Positions 1 to 11,178 of a stretch of DNA of 64,000 nt are shown in pieces; the first letter of the stretch is position 1; the number at the start of each line of letters is the position of its first letter. The notes beneath the pieces were generated by a model. The model saw only the letters and a list, made by a program, of their open reading frames with translations, was not told the DNA's origin and searched no databases. Origin of the DNA: Megalobrama amblycephala. Taxonomy: Eukaryota; Chordata; Actinopteri; Cypriniformes; Xenocyprididae. A program made the translations under genes and the position numbers. Where the stretch lies: NCBI RefSeq assembly GCF_018812025.1, contig NC_063051.1, forward strand, positions 3,310,001 to 3,374,000, given 5' to 3'.

Positions 1-30
1 TCAGAGTTCAAACGTGTTTCACAGACTCAC

Positions 31-72
31 GTCACAGACGCCGACGGTCCAGCGCTGCTGCTCTTATCCTGT
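31..72 (-). CDS. scel: scel coding exon 8
   Basis: This 42-nt exon lies between GTCACAG and GTGAGT and encodes QDKSSSAGPSASV. It is the last exon visible before the window edge. Confidence 0.62.
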
Positions 73-2189
73 CTGTGACCAACATGAAGAAGATACAGAT
101 CACCACCGAATCAGAACTGCAGAAAAACTCATATACTGAGCTATAGACAAGCATGAAAATAATCATGATTTTCTGTGAAGCTGCTTTGAAATAACGTGTT
201 GTGAAAACCGCTGTTCAAATAAAAGGCTTGACTTTGACATTACAGGGTTTGTGATGCTATGGATAAACGAATGGATCGTTTTATAAAACAATCTATAATC
301 AAAACAAAACAAAAACACTTACTAAAAAAGATGACTTTTTTACCTGCATGTGACCATTAACTGACCTCAGAGAACCGTGAACATCAAATTATTGAAATAT
401 TGAATTAAAATCTCAGGGGGACTTCAAGAAAAAGGTTTGAAAATAGCTGAATTATATTTGTACATTGATCACAGACTCGACTCACCCGCTGCTAGTTTGA
501 GATGCTGTGACTTCAGGAAACTTCTCACCAAACGATGGTTTAACGGGGCTTAACCTGACACACACAAACACAACCACATCACAACAACTCACAGGCTCAG
601 GAACACACACGTGTTCACTAACGGTTTGTGTGCGCTCCAGATCTGACTCAACACAGGTTTGGGGTCAGTAAGATGTTTTGCTGTTTCTGAAAGAGTCTCT
701 TCTGCTCAGCAAGGCTGCATTTATTTGATCAAAAATACAGTAAAAAATGTGAAATATTATTCTAATGTAAATCAGCTGTTTTCTATGTGAATATATAGTA
801 ACGTGTAATTTATTCCTGTGATTTTCAGCATCATTACTCCAGTCTTCAGTGTCACATGATCCTTCAGAAATCATTCTAATATGATGATTTGCTGCTCAAG
901 AAACATTTATGATTATTATCAATGTTGAAAACAGTTCATATTTTTGTGAAAACCATGATTTTTTTGGATTGTTTTATGAATAGAAAGTAAAAAAAAAAAC
1001 ATTTATTTGAAATAGAATCTTTTGTAAGATTATAAATGTCTTTACTGTCACTTTTGATCAATTTAATGCATCTTTGCTGAATAAAAGTATTATTTTCATT
1101 TTATATGCTAATGCTCCTATTGAGTTATGAAAATGTTATTCGTAAATGTTCTCTGAATGTTCAAAATGTCCAGTTTTTTAAATGTTTTAAAAACATTTTT
1201 TCTTGATTTATATGTGAACATTAAGGAAACATTCCATTTGTATCATTCTTCAAACATTATGGGAATGTTACTTTTGAATGATCTCTAAACACTCTGAAAC
1301 AAGAACTAACAATTAAAAAACGTTAGACGAACTAAAATGTTTCAGGAAAAAACGCTCCATGAACGATGTATAAATAATGTTTTTGTGCAAACGTTCTGAG
1401 AACATTATTAAAGATCAGATCACTTTGAACGAACGTTCTATTAACGTTACTGGAACGTTAGTTTGAGAGAGAACCTTGCCAGAACATTCCCTGTTCATTG
1501 GATACTTTCCACTTACGTTTTGCTGCTCGTGTTTGCGCCTGAAAAGACGCGCGCTGTGAAGCTGGATGTGTTGGGAGTCTTCAGCACTGTATTCCTGAAA
1601 CAGATCGGGTCACATGTTTAACAGAGTCACATGTTTCTGAACCATGTTCCTGTATGAAGAACGGCTGATCTCACTTGGCAGGGACCGGAGGTTTGGAGGG
1701 CGACGGTGGGACGGTCGCGGCGCTTTTCGTGTTGGTCGTGGTGGTGCTACAGGAGGACAGAAGAGTCAGTGAACAAACGAGCATCTGAGTTACGAAACAC
1801 AAACCAATCTAAACCAACCTGCTCTTATTGAGCAGCTCCTGACTGCCACTGAATCTGCCACATCATAAGAAAGAGAAACGAATGAACATTATAGATATAC
1901 TGCATGTGTATGATGTGCTGTTGCATTTCGAAGGCGTTTCAGGCACCTCTTGCTTAAGGAGCTGATGGACGTCCCAGAGTTCACTGGAGGTTTTTCGGCC
2001 TCCACCGGCTTGCTGAAGTTACACAGAACATGAGTGTGATTTAATATGAAGCAGCAGCTGATCTGATTATGATTGACAGATTCTCACCTGCTGACATCAT
2101 CCGCTGGTCTCTGCTGACTCAGGACGACTTTACCGAAGTTAGGATCATGACTGCAAACAACAGGAGCTCACATTATATCATTTCTACAT

Positions 2190-2222
<33 letters not shown>

Positions 2223-2420
2223 CATACTCGACGGGCTCGTCCTCTTCAGCGTTTCGTCTGATCCAGCTGTTGTCTTTCAGGACGGTTCTCCTCCCTCAAA
2301 CATGTTGACACAACATCATCACACATGTACATGTACACACACACCTATACATGTTCTCGACAGGTTTCATGAGATTCAAATAAATGAGAAACTCTTACCA
2401 GATTTGGTCTGTGTGCTCAT
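31..2420 (-). CDS. scel: sciellin (5' part of gene, 8 coding exons, runs off left edge)
   Basis: Sciellin is a cornified-envelope precursor and LIM protein of epithelia. Eight minus-strand exons can be joined: 2399-2420 (ATG), 2228-2294, 2088-2150, 1947-2012, 1819-1854, 1675-1746, 1517-1594 and 31-72. Each has AG/GT borders, and every junction keeps one frame. The first exon ends in phase 1 and the rest end in phase 2. The product begins MSTQTKSG and continues with RRTVLKDNSWIRR and then FGKVVLSQQ. This follows the sciellin N-terminus, where an RRTFLQDNSWIKK-like motif precedes a GRVVL motif. Later exons are rich in Ser, Thr, Pro and Lys, as in the sciellin linker and repeat region. About 149 residues are present; the repeats and the C-terminal LIM domain are outside. 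The divergent arrangement with fbxl3 agrees with human 13q22, where SCEL and FBXL3 have opposite orientations. The exon chain and the DNSWI motif make the call firm. The 2294 acceptor is the least certain border. Confidence 0.8.
655..1105. repeat. interspersed DNA element, half copy of the GGGGTCAGTAAGA family
   Basis: It opens with GTTTGGGGTCAGTAAGATG and carries the block ATTACTCCAGTCTTCAGTGT. The same sequence recurs at 38225-39012 and 53483-54411, and in part at 31890-32110. This copy lacks the second inverted arm. It lies within scel intron 7. Confidence 0.7.
1105..1475. repeat. interspersed repeat rich in AACGTTCT-like words
   Basis: This segment repeats words such as AATGTTCTCTGAATGTTC and GAACATTATTAAAGA. 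A diverged second copy lies at 45000-45345. No coding potential was seen, and the class is unknown. Confidence 0.55.
1517..1594 (-). CDS. scel: scel coding exon 7
   Basis: This 78-nt exon lies between TGTTTCAG and GTAAGT and encodes NTVLKTPNTSSFTARVFSG and on. Both splice sites are strong. Confidence 0.7.
1675..1746 (-). CDS. scel: scel coding exon 6
   Basis: This 72-nt exon lies between CCTGTAG and GTGAGA. It encodes a Thr-rich stretch ending in PPSPSKPPVPAK. Confidence 0.68.
1819..1854 (-). CDS. scel: scel coding exon 5
   Basis: This 36-nt exon lies between TGGCAG and GTTGGT and encodes FSGSQELLNKS. It is supported mainly by phase agreement with both neighbours. Confidence 0.62.
1947..2012 (-). 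CDS. scel: scel coding exon 4
   Basis: This 66-nt exon lies between CTTCAG and GTGCCT and encodes KPVEAEKPPVNSGTSISSLS. It is Ser/Pro-rich and in frame with its neighbours. Confidence 0.68.
2088..2150 (-). CDS. scel: scel coding exon 3
   Basis: This 63-nt exon has an acceptor after TTTGCAG and a donor GTGAGA. It encodes HDPNFGKVVLSQQRPADD and continues the N-terminal conserved block. Confidence 0.78.
2194..2222. repeat. (TG)n microsatellite
   Basis: A pure dinucleotide tract of about 14 units. On the scel strand it is a (CA)n tract beginning 6 nt after the exon 2 donor. Confidence 0.95.
2228..2294 (-). CDS. scel: scel coding exon 2 (conserved DNSWIRR motif)
   Basis: This 67-nt exon encodes RRTVLKDNSWIRRNAEEDEP, the diagnostic sciellin N-terminal motif. 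The donor is GTATGA. A (TG)n tract starts just inside the downstream intron. Confidence 0.78.
2399..2420 (-). CDS. scel: scel coding exon 1 (start codon)
   Basis: The start codon is the complement of 2418-2420. Eight codons' worth of sequence (MSTQTKS plus one base) is followed by the donor GTAAGA. I chose this ATG because it splices in frame to the conserved DNSWI exon. Confidence 0.7.
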
Positions 2421-2849
2421 GATGTGTTACAGTCGGTGAAGTTCTGTGAAATCAAGAGTTCACCGTCATGAATCAACTCCGTCTGTCGCTCTGAAGCTCA
2501 ACAACAATAATCCCTTTCATTTGATTCCACTGTTTTCACACATTTATAACTCATCAGTGTTTGTTTGCGTGTGAGTGTAAGTTGCGCTGCAGGCGTGTTG
2601 TCAGGCATATTTGTGGCAGGTGCCAAGTGTGTGTGTGTGTGTTTTGTTCTCGTATCTCCAGCAGTTTTCCCTGGTTCTCAGGGTGTGAGCTTGAAGTTAC
2701 CCGTCCTGATCAACCAGCAGACGCCCCTTCAGAAACAATCACTACACACCCAGCTGATTACAGCTGCTCGTTACCACCGTTCCTTACATTATATACATGC
2801 ATATTCTGCTCATCTGTGAGAAGTTTCTATGATTTATCATGAGGCAAAA

Positions 2850-3306
2850 GTATGGAAGCCTATTTCTGCCACATAAGAAAAAACATCATGCTTTTGTGAA
2901 TTATAATTATGACATAAAAAGGCAAGATTATGACATAAATCACACTTTAAAAAGTCATAATTCTGACATTAAAAGTAAGAAATTACATTCAAAGTTGAAA
3001 TTCTGACTTAAAAAGTCATAATTATGACAGAAAAGTCAAAATTTTGACATATTGTCATAATTATGAAATAAAGTCAAAATTATAACATACTAAATTGAAA
3101 TTCTGACTTACAAAAAGTTAGAAAATTTTGGCATAAACAGTCAAAATTATGACAAAAAGTCACATTATGATGTTGTAATTATGACATAAAAGTCTCAGTT
3201 ATGACATACCAATCCATAATTATGTCATAAAATCATAATCAAGTCATAATTACGATTTACCATAGCATGATTTTGTTTCTTATGTTGCAGAAATGAGCTT
3301 CCATAC
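2850..3306. mobile_element. inverted-repeat element with CATAATTATGAC tandem core
   Basis: The terminal arms GTATGGAAGCCTATTTCTGC and the inverted GAAATGAGCTTCCATAC bound a core of repeated CATAATTATGAC words in both orientations. It is a non-autonomous foldback or MITE-like element. It lies just upstream of the scel start exon. A longer relative occupies 20180-21197. Confidence 0.7.
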
Positions 3307-3511
3307 AAAAGACATGATGGATATGAAATTTAGCCATCAAGCTTCATCTGCTGTCATTTAATACTTTCATATATAAATGTTTTAAGTTTAAACTCATTAA
3401 TGCTGCAGTATAAGTGTTTGACTGACCTGTGTGTGACGGACGGCCGCTGGTGTGTGTGTGTGAGTGTGTGTGTGTGTGTTAATCTGCTGTCACACCCTGT
3501 TCTTCTGTCAG

Positions 3512-3563
3512 AGCCAATGAGGACTTTGATCGCATCACCTCCAACCCACAGCAAACCTGTACG
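3512..3563 (+). CDS. possible isolated exon, gene not recognised
   Basis: A 52-nt open block lies between a good acceptor (TTCTTCTGTCAG) and a strong donor (GTGAGT). It would encode ANEDFDRITSNPQQTCT. I do not recognise the peptide and see no partner exon. It may be a remnant exon, a non-coding exon or chance. Confidence 0.2.
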
Positions 3564-4100
3564 GTGAGTTTCAGCTGCCGCTTTCAGCAGCTTCACACAA
3601 ACACACTTTATAATCTATTATTGAGTTAGCTGTGAAAGTTCAGAAACACAAACTAAAGACTCAAACTCTTTCATTCTTATTCTACTTTGATCACATCCTC
3701 ATACTGCCAGTGAACTTGTGTTGTTGTTCACCTGTTCCTTCTCCATTGTGATAAAAAAAACATGTCAAGTCCAGGCGTGTTTTTATTGACGGGGCGTGTG
3801 AATCAGATGAACGTGTTCTACATTCTTTGTCTTTTGTCAGATGAGTTTTCACTCCCTCTCAACATCTGGATGTGACTGAAACAAATCCACAGATCTTTAT
3901 GTGACCTCACTCTTCTCCTCTGTTTTATGTCACAATAAACAAATCAGCTCCAAAACCTGCCGGACTGTTCTACACTTAAACATTTATTTACAATTGAGGG
4001 ACAAAATTTAACGATTATTAGAATCATATGGTGACCGAGAGAGTGCAATGCACTGCAACTGAAGAAAACACATGAAAGTATAAAAAACACAAGCAAATCT
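3564..4100. other. intergenic, no gene seen
   Basis: AT-rich unique-looking sequence between the scel 5' end and the minisatellite. No exon pair with matching phases was found. Confidence 0.6.
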
Positions 4101-7100
4101 GGTCGTTGTGAGTATTTGCGGCGTGTTCCTGTATTTGGTGGCGTTGTGAGTATTTGCGGCGTGTTCCTGTATTTGGTGGCGTTGTGAGTATTTGCGGCGT
4201 GTTCCTGTATTTGGTGGCGTTGTGAGTATTTGCGCCGTGTTTCTGTATTTGGTGGCGTTGTGAGTATTTGCGGCGTGTTCCTGTATTTGGTGGCGTTGTG
4301 AGTATTTGCGCCGTGTTTCTGTATTTGGTCGTGTTGTGAGTATTTGCGACGTGTTCCTGTATTTGGTGGCGTTGTGAGTATTTGCGGCGTGTTCCTGTAT
4401 TTGGTGGCGTTGTGAGTATTTGCGGCGTGTTCCTGTATTTGGTGGCGTTGTGAGTATTTGCGGCGTGTTCCTGTATTTGGTGGCGTTGTGAGTATTTGCG
4501 GCGTGTTCCTGTATTTGGTGGCGTTGTGAGTATTTGCGGCGTGTTCCTGTATTTGGTGGCGTTGTGAGTATTTGCGGCGTGTTCCTGTATTTGGTCGTGT
4601 TGTGAGTATTTGCGACGTGTTCCTGTATTTGGTGGCGTTGTGAGTATTTGCGGCGTGTTCCTGTATTTGGTGGCGTTGTGAGTATTTGCGGCGTGTTCCT
4701 GTATTTGGTGGCGTTGTGAGTATTTGCGGCGTGTTCCTGTATTTGGTGGCGTTGTGAGTATTTGCGGCGTGTTCCTGTATTTGGTGGCGTTGTGAGTATT
4801 TGCGGCGTGTTCCTGTATTTGGTGGCGTTGTGAGTATTTGCGGCGTGTTTCTGTATTTGGTGGCGTTGTGAGTATTTGCGCCGTGTTCCTGTATTTGGTG
4901 GCGTTGTGAGTATTTGCGCCGTGTTCCTGTATTTGGTGGCGTTGTGAGTATTTGCGGCGTGTTTCTGTATTTGGTGCGTTGTGAGTATTTGCGGCGTGTT
5001 TCTGTATTTGGTGGCGTTGTGAGTATTTGCGACGTGTTCCTGTATTTGGTGGCGTTGTGAGTATTTGCGGCGTGTTTCTGTATTTGGTGGCGTTGTGAGT
5101 ATTTGCGGCGTGTTTCTGTATTTGGTGGCGTTGTGAGTATTTGCGGCGTGTTTCTGTATTTGGTGCCGTTGTGAGTATTTGCGCCGTGTTTCTGTATTTG
5201 GTCGTGTTGTGAGTATTTGCGGCGTGTTCCTGTATTTGGTGGCGTTGTGAGTATTTGCGGCGTGTTCCTGTATTTGGTGGCGTTGTGAGTATTTGCGCCG
5301 TGTTCCTGTATTTGGTGGCGTTGTGAGTATTTGCGGCGTGTTCCTGTATTTGGTGGCGTTGTGAGTATTTGCGGCGTGTTCCTGTATTTGGTGGCGTTGT
5401 GAGTATTTGCGGCGTGTTCCTGTATTTGGTGGCGTTGTGAGTATTTGCGCCGTGTTCCTGTATTTGGTGGCGTTGTGAGTATTTGCGCCGTGTTTCTGTA
5501 TTTGGTGCCGTTGTGAGTATTTGCGGCGTGTTTCTGTATTTGGTGGCGTTGTGAGTATTTGCGACGTGTTCCTGTATTTGGTGGCGTTGTGAGTATTTGC
5601 GGCGTGTTTCTGTATTTGGTGGCGTTGTGAGTATTTGCGGCGTGTTTCTGTATTTGGTCGTGTTGTGAGTATTTGCGGCGTGTTCCTGTATTTGGTGGCG
5701 TTGTGAGTATTTGCGGCGTGTTTCTGTATTTGGTGCCGTTGTGAGTATTTGCGCCGTGTTTCTGTATTTGGTCGTGTTGTGAGTATTTGCGGCGTGTTCC
5801 TGTATTTGGTCGTGTTGTGAGTATTTGCGGCGTGTTTCTGTATTTGGTGCCGTTGTGAGTATTTGCGACGTGTTCCTGTATTTGGTGGCGTTGTGAGTAT
5901 TTGCGGCGTTTCTGTATTTTGCCGTTGTGTATTTGCGCCGTGTTTCTGTATTTGGTCGTGTTGTGAGTATTTGCGGCGTGTTTCTGTATTGGTGCGTTGT
6001 GAGTATTTGCGCCGTGTTTCTGTATTTGGTGCCGTTGTGATTTGCGCCGTGTTTCTGTATTTGCGTGTTGTGAGTATTTGCCGTGTTTCTGTATTTGGTC
6101 GTTGTGAGTATTTGCGCCGTGTTTCTGTATTTGGTGCCGTTGTGAGTATTTGCGGCGTGTTTCTGTATTTGGTGCCGTTGTGAGTATTTGCGCCGTGTTT
6201 CTGTATTTGGTCGTGTTGTGAGTATTTGCGCCGTGTTCCTGTATTTGGTGGCGTTGTGAGTATTTGCGCCGTGTTTCTGTATTTGGTGCCGTTGTGAGTA
6301 TTTGCGCCGTGTTTCTGTATTTGGTCGTGTTGTGAGTATTTGCGGCGTGTTTCTGTATTTGGTGGCGTTGTGAGTATTTGCGCCGTGTTTCTGTATTTGG
6401 TGCCGTTGTGAGTATTTGCGGCGTGTTTCTGTATTTGGTGCCGTTGTGAGTATTTGCGCCGTGTTTCTGTATTTGGTCGTGTTGTGAGTATTTGCGCCGT
6501 GTTCCTGTATTTGGTGGCGTTGTGAGTATTTGCGCCGTGTTTCTGTATTTGGTGCCGTTGTGAGTATTTGCGGCGTGTTTCTGTATTTGGTGCCGTTGTG
6601 AGTATTTGCGCCGTGTTTCTGTATTTGGTCGTGTTGTGAGTATTTGCGGCGTGTTTCTGTATTTGGTGCCGTTGTGAGTATTTGCGCCGTGTTTCTGTAT
6701 TTGGTCGTGTTGTGAGTATTTGCGGCGTGTTTCTGTATTTGGTGCCGTTGTGAGTATTTGCGGCGTGTTTCTGTATTTGGTGCCGTTGTGAGTATTTGCG
6801 CCGTGTTTCTGTATTTGGTCGTGTTGTGAGTATTTGCGGCGTGTTCCTGTATTTGGTGGCGTTGTGAGTATTTGCGCCGTGTTTCCTGTATTTGGTGGCG
6901 TTGTGAGTATTTGCGGCGTGTTTCTGTATTTGGTGCCGTTGTGAGTATTTGCGCCGTGTTTCTGTATTTGGTCGTGTTGTGAGTATTTGCGGCGTGTTCC
7001 TGTATTTGGTGGCGTTGTGAGTATTTGCGCCGTGTTCCTGTATTTGGTGGCGTTGTGAGTATTTGCGGCGTGTTTCTGTATTTGGTGGCGTTGTGAGTAT

Positions 7101-8612
7101 TTGCGCCGTGTTTCTGTATTTGGTGGCGTTGTGAGTATTTGCGCGTGTTTCCTGTATTTGGTGGCGTTGTGAGTATTTGCGCCGTGTTTCTGTATTTGGT
7201 GGCGTTGTGAGTATTTGCGGCGTGTTCGTGTTTCTGTATTTGGTGGCGTTGTGAGTATTTGCGCCGTGTTTCTGTATTTGGTGGCGTTGTGAGTATTTGC
7301 GGCGTGTTTCTGTATTTGGTCGTGTTGTGAGTATTTGCGCCGTGTTTCTGTATTTGGTGGCGTTGTGAGTATTTGCGGCGTGTTTCTGTATTTGGTCGTG
7401 TTGTGAGTATTTGCGACGTGTTTCTGTATTTGGTGGCATTGTGAGTATTTGCGGCGTGTTCCTGTATTTGGTGGCGTTGTGAGTATTTGCGCCGTGTTTC
7501 TGTATTTGGTGGCGTTGTGAGTATTTGCGGCGTGTTTCTGTATTTGGTCGTGTTGTGAGTATTTGCGACGTGTTCCTGTATTTGGTGGCGTTGTGAGTAT
7601 TTGCGGCGTGTTCCTGTATTTGGTGGCGTTGTGAGTATTTGCGCCGTGTTTCTGTATTTGGTGGCATTGTGAGTATTTGCGGCGTGTTCCTGTATTTGGT
7701 GGCGTTGTGAGTATTTGCGGCGTGTTTCTGTATTTGGTCGTGTTGTGAGTATTTGCGACGTGTTCCTGTATTTGGTGGCGTTGTGAGTATTTGCGGCGTG
7801 TTCCTGTATTTGGTGGCGTTGTGAGTATTTGCGCCGTGTTCCTGTATTTGGTGGCGTTGTGAGTATTTGCGCCGTGTTCCTGTATTTGGTGGCGTTGTGA
7901 GTATTTGCGCCGTGTTCTGTATTTGGTGGCGTTGTGAGTATTTGCGCCGTGTTTCTGTATTTGGTGGCGTTGTGAGTATTTGCGGCGTGTTCCTGTATTT
8001 GGTGGCGTTGTGAGTATTTGCGGCGTGTTCCTGTATTTGGTGGCGTTGTGAGTATTTGCGGCGTGTTTCTGTATTTGGTGCCGTTGTGAGTATTTGCGGC
8101 GTGTTCCTGTATTTGGTGGCGTTGTGAGTATTTGCGCGTGTTCCTGTATTTGGTGGCGTTGTGAGTATTTGCGGCGTGTATTTTCTGTATTTGGTGGCGT
8201 TGTGAGTATTTGCGCCGTGTTTCTGTATTTGGTGGCGTTGTGAGTATTTGCGACGTGTTCCTGTATTTGGTGGCGTTGTGAGTATTTGCGCCGTGTTTCT
8301 GTATTGCGCCGTGGTGGCGTTGTGAGTATTGCGGCGTGTTCCTGTATTTGGTGGCGTGTATTTGCGCCGTGTTTCTGTATTTGGTGGCGTTGTGAGTATT
8401 TGCGGCGTGTTCCTGTATTTGGTGGCGTTGTGAGTATTTGCGCCGTGTTTCCTGTATTTGGTGGCGTTGTGAGTATTTGCGGCGTGTTTCTGTATTTGGT
8501 GGCGTTGTGAGTATTTGCAGCGTGTTCCTGTATTTGGTGGCGTTGTGAGTATTTGCGCGTGTTTCTGTATTTGGTGGCGTTGTGAGTATTTGCAGCGTGT
8601 TCCTGTATTTGG
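4101..8612. repeat. 38-bp minisatellite array, about 118 units
   Basis: The unit reads GGCGTTGTGAGTATTTGCGG followed by CGTGTTCCTGTATTTGGT, 38 bp in all. It repeats head to tail for about 4.5 kb. Variants differ at a few sites: GGTGGCG, GGTGCCG or GGTCGTG; GCGGCG, GCGCCG or GCGACG; TTCCTG or TTTCTG. Indel units cluster at about 5905-6105 and 8300-8370. Since 38 is not a multiple of 3 and the minus strand of the unit has no stop codon, all three minus frames stay open for over 1500 codons. Those frames are not genes. Confidence 0.97.
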
Positions 8613-9305
8613 CAAGGCAAGGCAAGGCAATTTTATTTGTATAGCACATTTCATACACAATGGTAATTCAAAGTGCTTTACATAAAAAAGAATAATAAAA
8701 ATAGAACATAAGGAATAGAAATAACAGTAAAAACAGAGAATTTTGCTATCTGGATGGAAGAGCTAGGAAGTCTCAGGGAGTTTGTTGTTTGTTGTTGTTG
8801 TTGTCCATCAGAGTGGATCTAAACGGATCTATCTATCAGAGTGGATCAGAATGGATCTTCCTCACACGACAGGACTGCTACCTGTTAAGGCACTTCAAAC
8901 TGATAAACACAGTTTCAATCTCCCCTTTTGCCAAGACACCTCAAACTGCACCACACAGCCCTAATCCCCCTTCCGCAGATATCTTATCTATGCAATGCAG
9001 TTCAAATTTCCCCTTTGGAAAGTGTCCTGACTGTAATCCAGAGATATCTTAACCAGGCACTACAGCTTAAATTTAAGAATTTAGAATTTAGTTTGTCCCC
9101 TTATGCAAATTTACCAAATCACTTTCTTCCTAATTCTCCCAGCTCTTTCAACCAGATAGCAATATTTAAAATGCATTAAAAGTCAGAATAACAAGATGAT
9201 ACATAAAAGATATAAAATACATTAAATGAAATAAAAACAGGAAAAGGAAATAAAAAGATAATACGTATAAAATAAAGTGCAAACAGTTCGGACATAGCAC
9301 AGTGC

Positions 9306-9761
9306 TCAATCAGCAAACGCATAGATAAAAAGATGTGTTTTGAGTCTGGATTTGAATGTGGCTACTGTTGGAGCACACCTGATCTCTTCTGGAAGCTGGT
9401 TCCAGCTGTGGCTGGCGTAACAGCTAAAAGCAGACTCTCCCTGCTTTGAGTGAACCCTTGGTATTTCTAAATGACTTGATCCTGATAATCTGAGTGATCT
9501 GTTAGGTTTATATTCTATGAGCATATCTGCAATGTATTGGGGTCCTAGGCCATTGAGTGATTTATAAACAAGTAACAGTACTTTAAAATCAATTCTAAAT
9601 GCAACTGGAAGCCAGTGCAAGGACCTGAGGACTGGTGTGATATGTTCATGTTTTCTGGTTCTGCTCAGAATCCTGGCAACAGCATTTTGTACGAGCTGCA
9701 GCTGTCTTATGGTCTTTTTGGGAAGACCAGTGAGGAGCCCATTACAATAAAGCATGAACAA
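9306..9761 (-). pseudogene. LINE ORF2 C-terminal fragment
   Basis: This frame carries the conserved C-terminal block of CR1/L2 ORF2 proteins, including LQLVQNAVARIL, LHWLPVAFRIDFKVLLLVYK and SHSWNQLPEEIR. It ends with LKTHLFIYAFAD and a stop. It lies in a different frame from the RT part. Confidence 0.85.
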
Positions 9762-10989
9762 GTTTCTCTAAGTCTTGACTGGAGACAAAGCATCTAATTC
9801 TTGCAATATTTTTGAGATGATAATATGCTGATTTAGTTATTGTCTTTACATGGCTACTGAAACTCAGGTCTGACTCCAGAATCACACCAAGATTCCTGAC
9901 TTGATTTTTAGTTGTTTGACCCCTAGAGTGAAGGTACATGTTCACTTTGAGAACTTCATCTTTGTTTCCAAACGCAATGATTTCAGTTTTGTCTTTGTTT
10001 AGCTGAAGGAAGTTTAGGCACATCCAATTTTTAATTTCATCAATGCATTGGCACAGGGAGTCAATGGGGCTGTAGTCATTTGGTGATAGGGCTAGGTAAA
10101 TCTGGGTGTCATCTGCATAGCTGTGATATGCAATTTGGTTCTTTCTTATTATTTGGCTCAGTGGCAGCATATATAGGTTGAACAGGAGGGGTGCAAGTAT
10201 TGAACCTTGAGGGACTCCGCATGTCATGGATGTCCACTCAGACTTATGGTCACCGATACTCACATAATAACCTCTCCCTTCTAAGTATGACCTGAACCAT
10301 TTAAGGACCATCCCAGAAAGCCCAACCCAGTTTTCCAGCCTGTCAAGAAGAATGTTGTGATCGACATTGTCAAACGCAGCACTGAGGTCGAGTAGAACCA
10401 GCACTGATAATTTACCTGAATCTGTGTTTAGGCGAATATCATTTATTATCTTTATGAGTGCTGTCTCTGTGCTGTGATGTGGTCGGAAACCAGATTGAAA
10501 GTTGTCAAAGTATCCATTCAAGCTTAAGAACTTGTTCAGCTGATTGAAAACAACTTTTTCAATGATCTTGCCTATGAAAGGAAGATTTGAGATTGGTCTG
10601 TAGTTGCTCAATATGGTGTTATCCAGATTGCTCTTTTTCAGGAGGGGCTTAACAACTGCAGTTTTCAGGGATTTTGGAAAAGTCCCAGAGAGAAGTGAGG
10701 CATTTACCACTTCTAGGAGATCTGCTTCTAAACAGTTAAACACGCATTTGAAAAAAGATGTGGGAAGTGTGTCAAGGGCGCAGGTCGATGTTTTAAGGTG
10801 CTGTACTGTTTCTTCCAAAATTTTACCATCAATTGCTTCGAAATCAGACATAATAGCTACTTTCTGAGGTTGTGATCTGATCTGTTTTACCCCAGTACAG
10901 CTCAAGGATGTGCTGATCGCCTTTCTGATATTATTAATTTTCTCAGAGAAGAAGGAAGCAAACTCACAACATTTGCTGTCTGAGAGCAT
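9742..10989 (-). pseudogene. LINE reverse transcriptase fragment
   Basis: A 415-codon open frame covers the RT fingers, palm and thumb, with the catalytic YADD box intact. It is separated by a frameshift near 10980 from the upstream frame (ending around LFATVERLTNP). A second break near 9750, with apparent loss of a few codons, separates it from the downstream frame. It is part of an L2/CR1-clade non-LTR element that can no longer encode a full ORF2. It is not a host gene. Confidence 0.88.
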
Positions 10990-11154
10990 TTCACTAGGAA
11001 TCTGACTTGGGGGTTTGTTAGTCTCTCTACAGTAGCAAAAAGAGTGCGGGTGTTGTTTAAGTTTCTGTTTATTATATTTGAGAAGAAGGTCTGTCTAGCT
11101 TTGACTAATTCCACATTGAAAGCATAAAGAATATCTTTATAGATGTTATAATGG

Positions 11155-11178
11155 ATTTGGTGGCGTTGTGAGTATTTG
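11155..11178. repeat. remnant of the 38-bp minisatellite on the far side of the LINE
   Basis: The 24 bases starting ATTTGGTGGCGTTGTGAG match the unit and continue the register exactly where the left array stops. This shows that the LINE landed inside the repeat. Confidence 0.88.

Larger units (their letters stand above)
8613..11154 (-). mobile_element. 5'-truncated, frameshifted L2/CR1-like LINE inserted in the minisatellite
   Basis: On the minus strand the element runs from 11154 to a 3' tail of four TTGCC units at about 8613-8630. The preceding 3' end (around 8632-8690) has the TGTGCTATACAAATAAAA-type sequence seen in fish L2 tails. The coding part has reverse transcriptase motifs: SNYRPISNLPFIGKIIEKVV, SGFRPHHSTETAL, LDLSAAFDNVDH, GVPQGSILAPLLF and YADDTQIY. 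The first exon-like block (endonuclease) is missing. The reading frame breaks near 10980 and near 9750. The hexamer ATTTGG at 8607-8612 is repeated at 11155-11160 and is the likely target-site duplication. Confidence 0.9.

Noticed and set aside
3944..8660. Three minus-strand open frames of about 1550 codons
   Set aside because: They are translations of the 38-bp minisatellite in its three frames. They begin in the LINE tail, have no splice or domain support, and exist only because the unit has no stop codon.
9742..10989. Reverse transcriptase frame as a functional gene or a DGR/retron system
   Set aside because: The motifs and C-terminal block are those of an L2/CR1 LINE, and the element is truncated and frameshifted. 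No template repeat or msr/msd-like structure is present.
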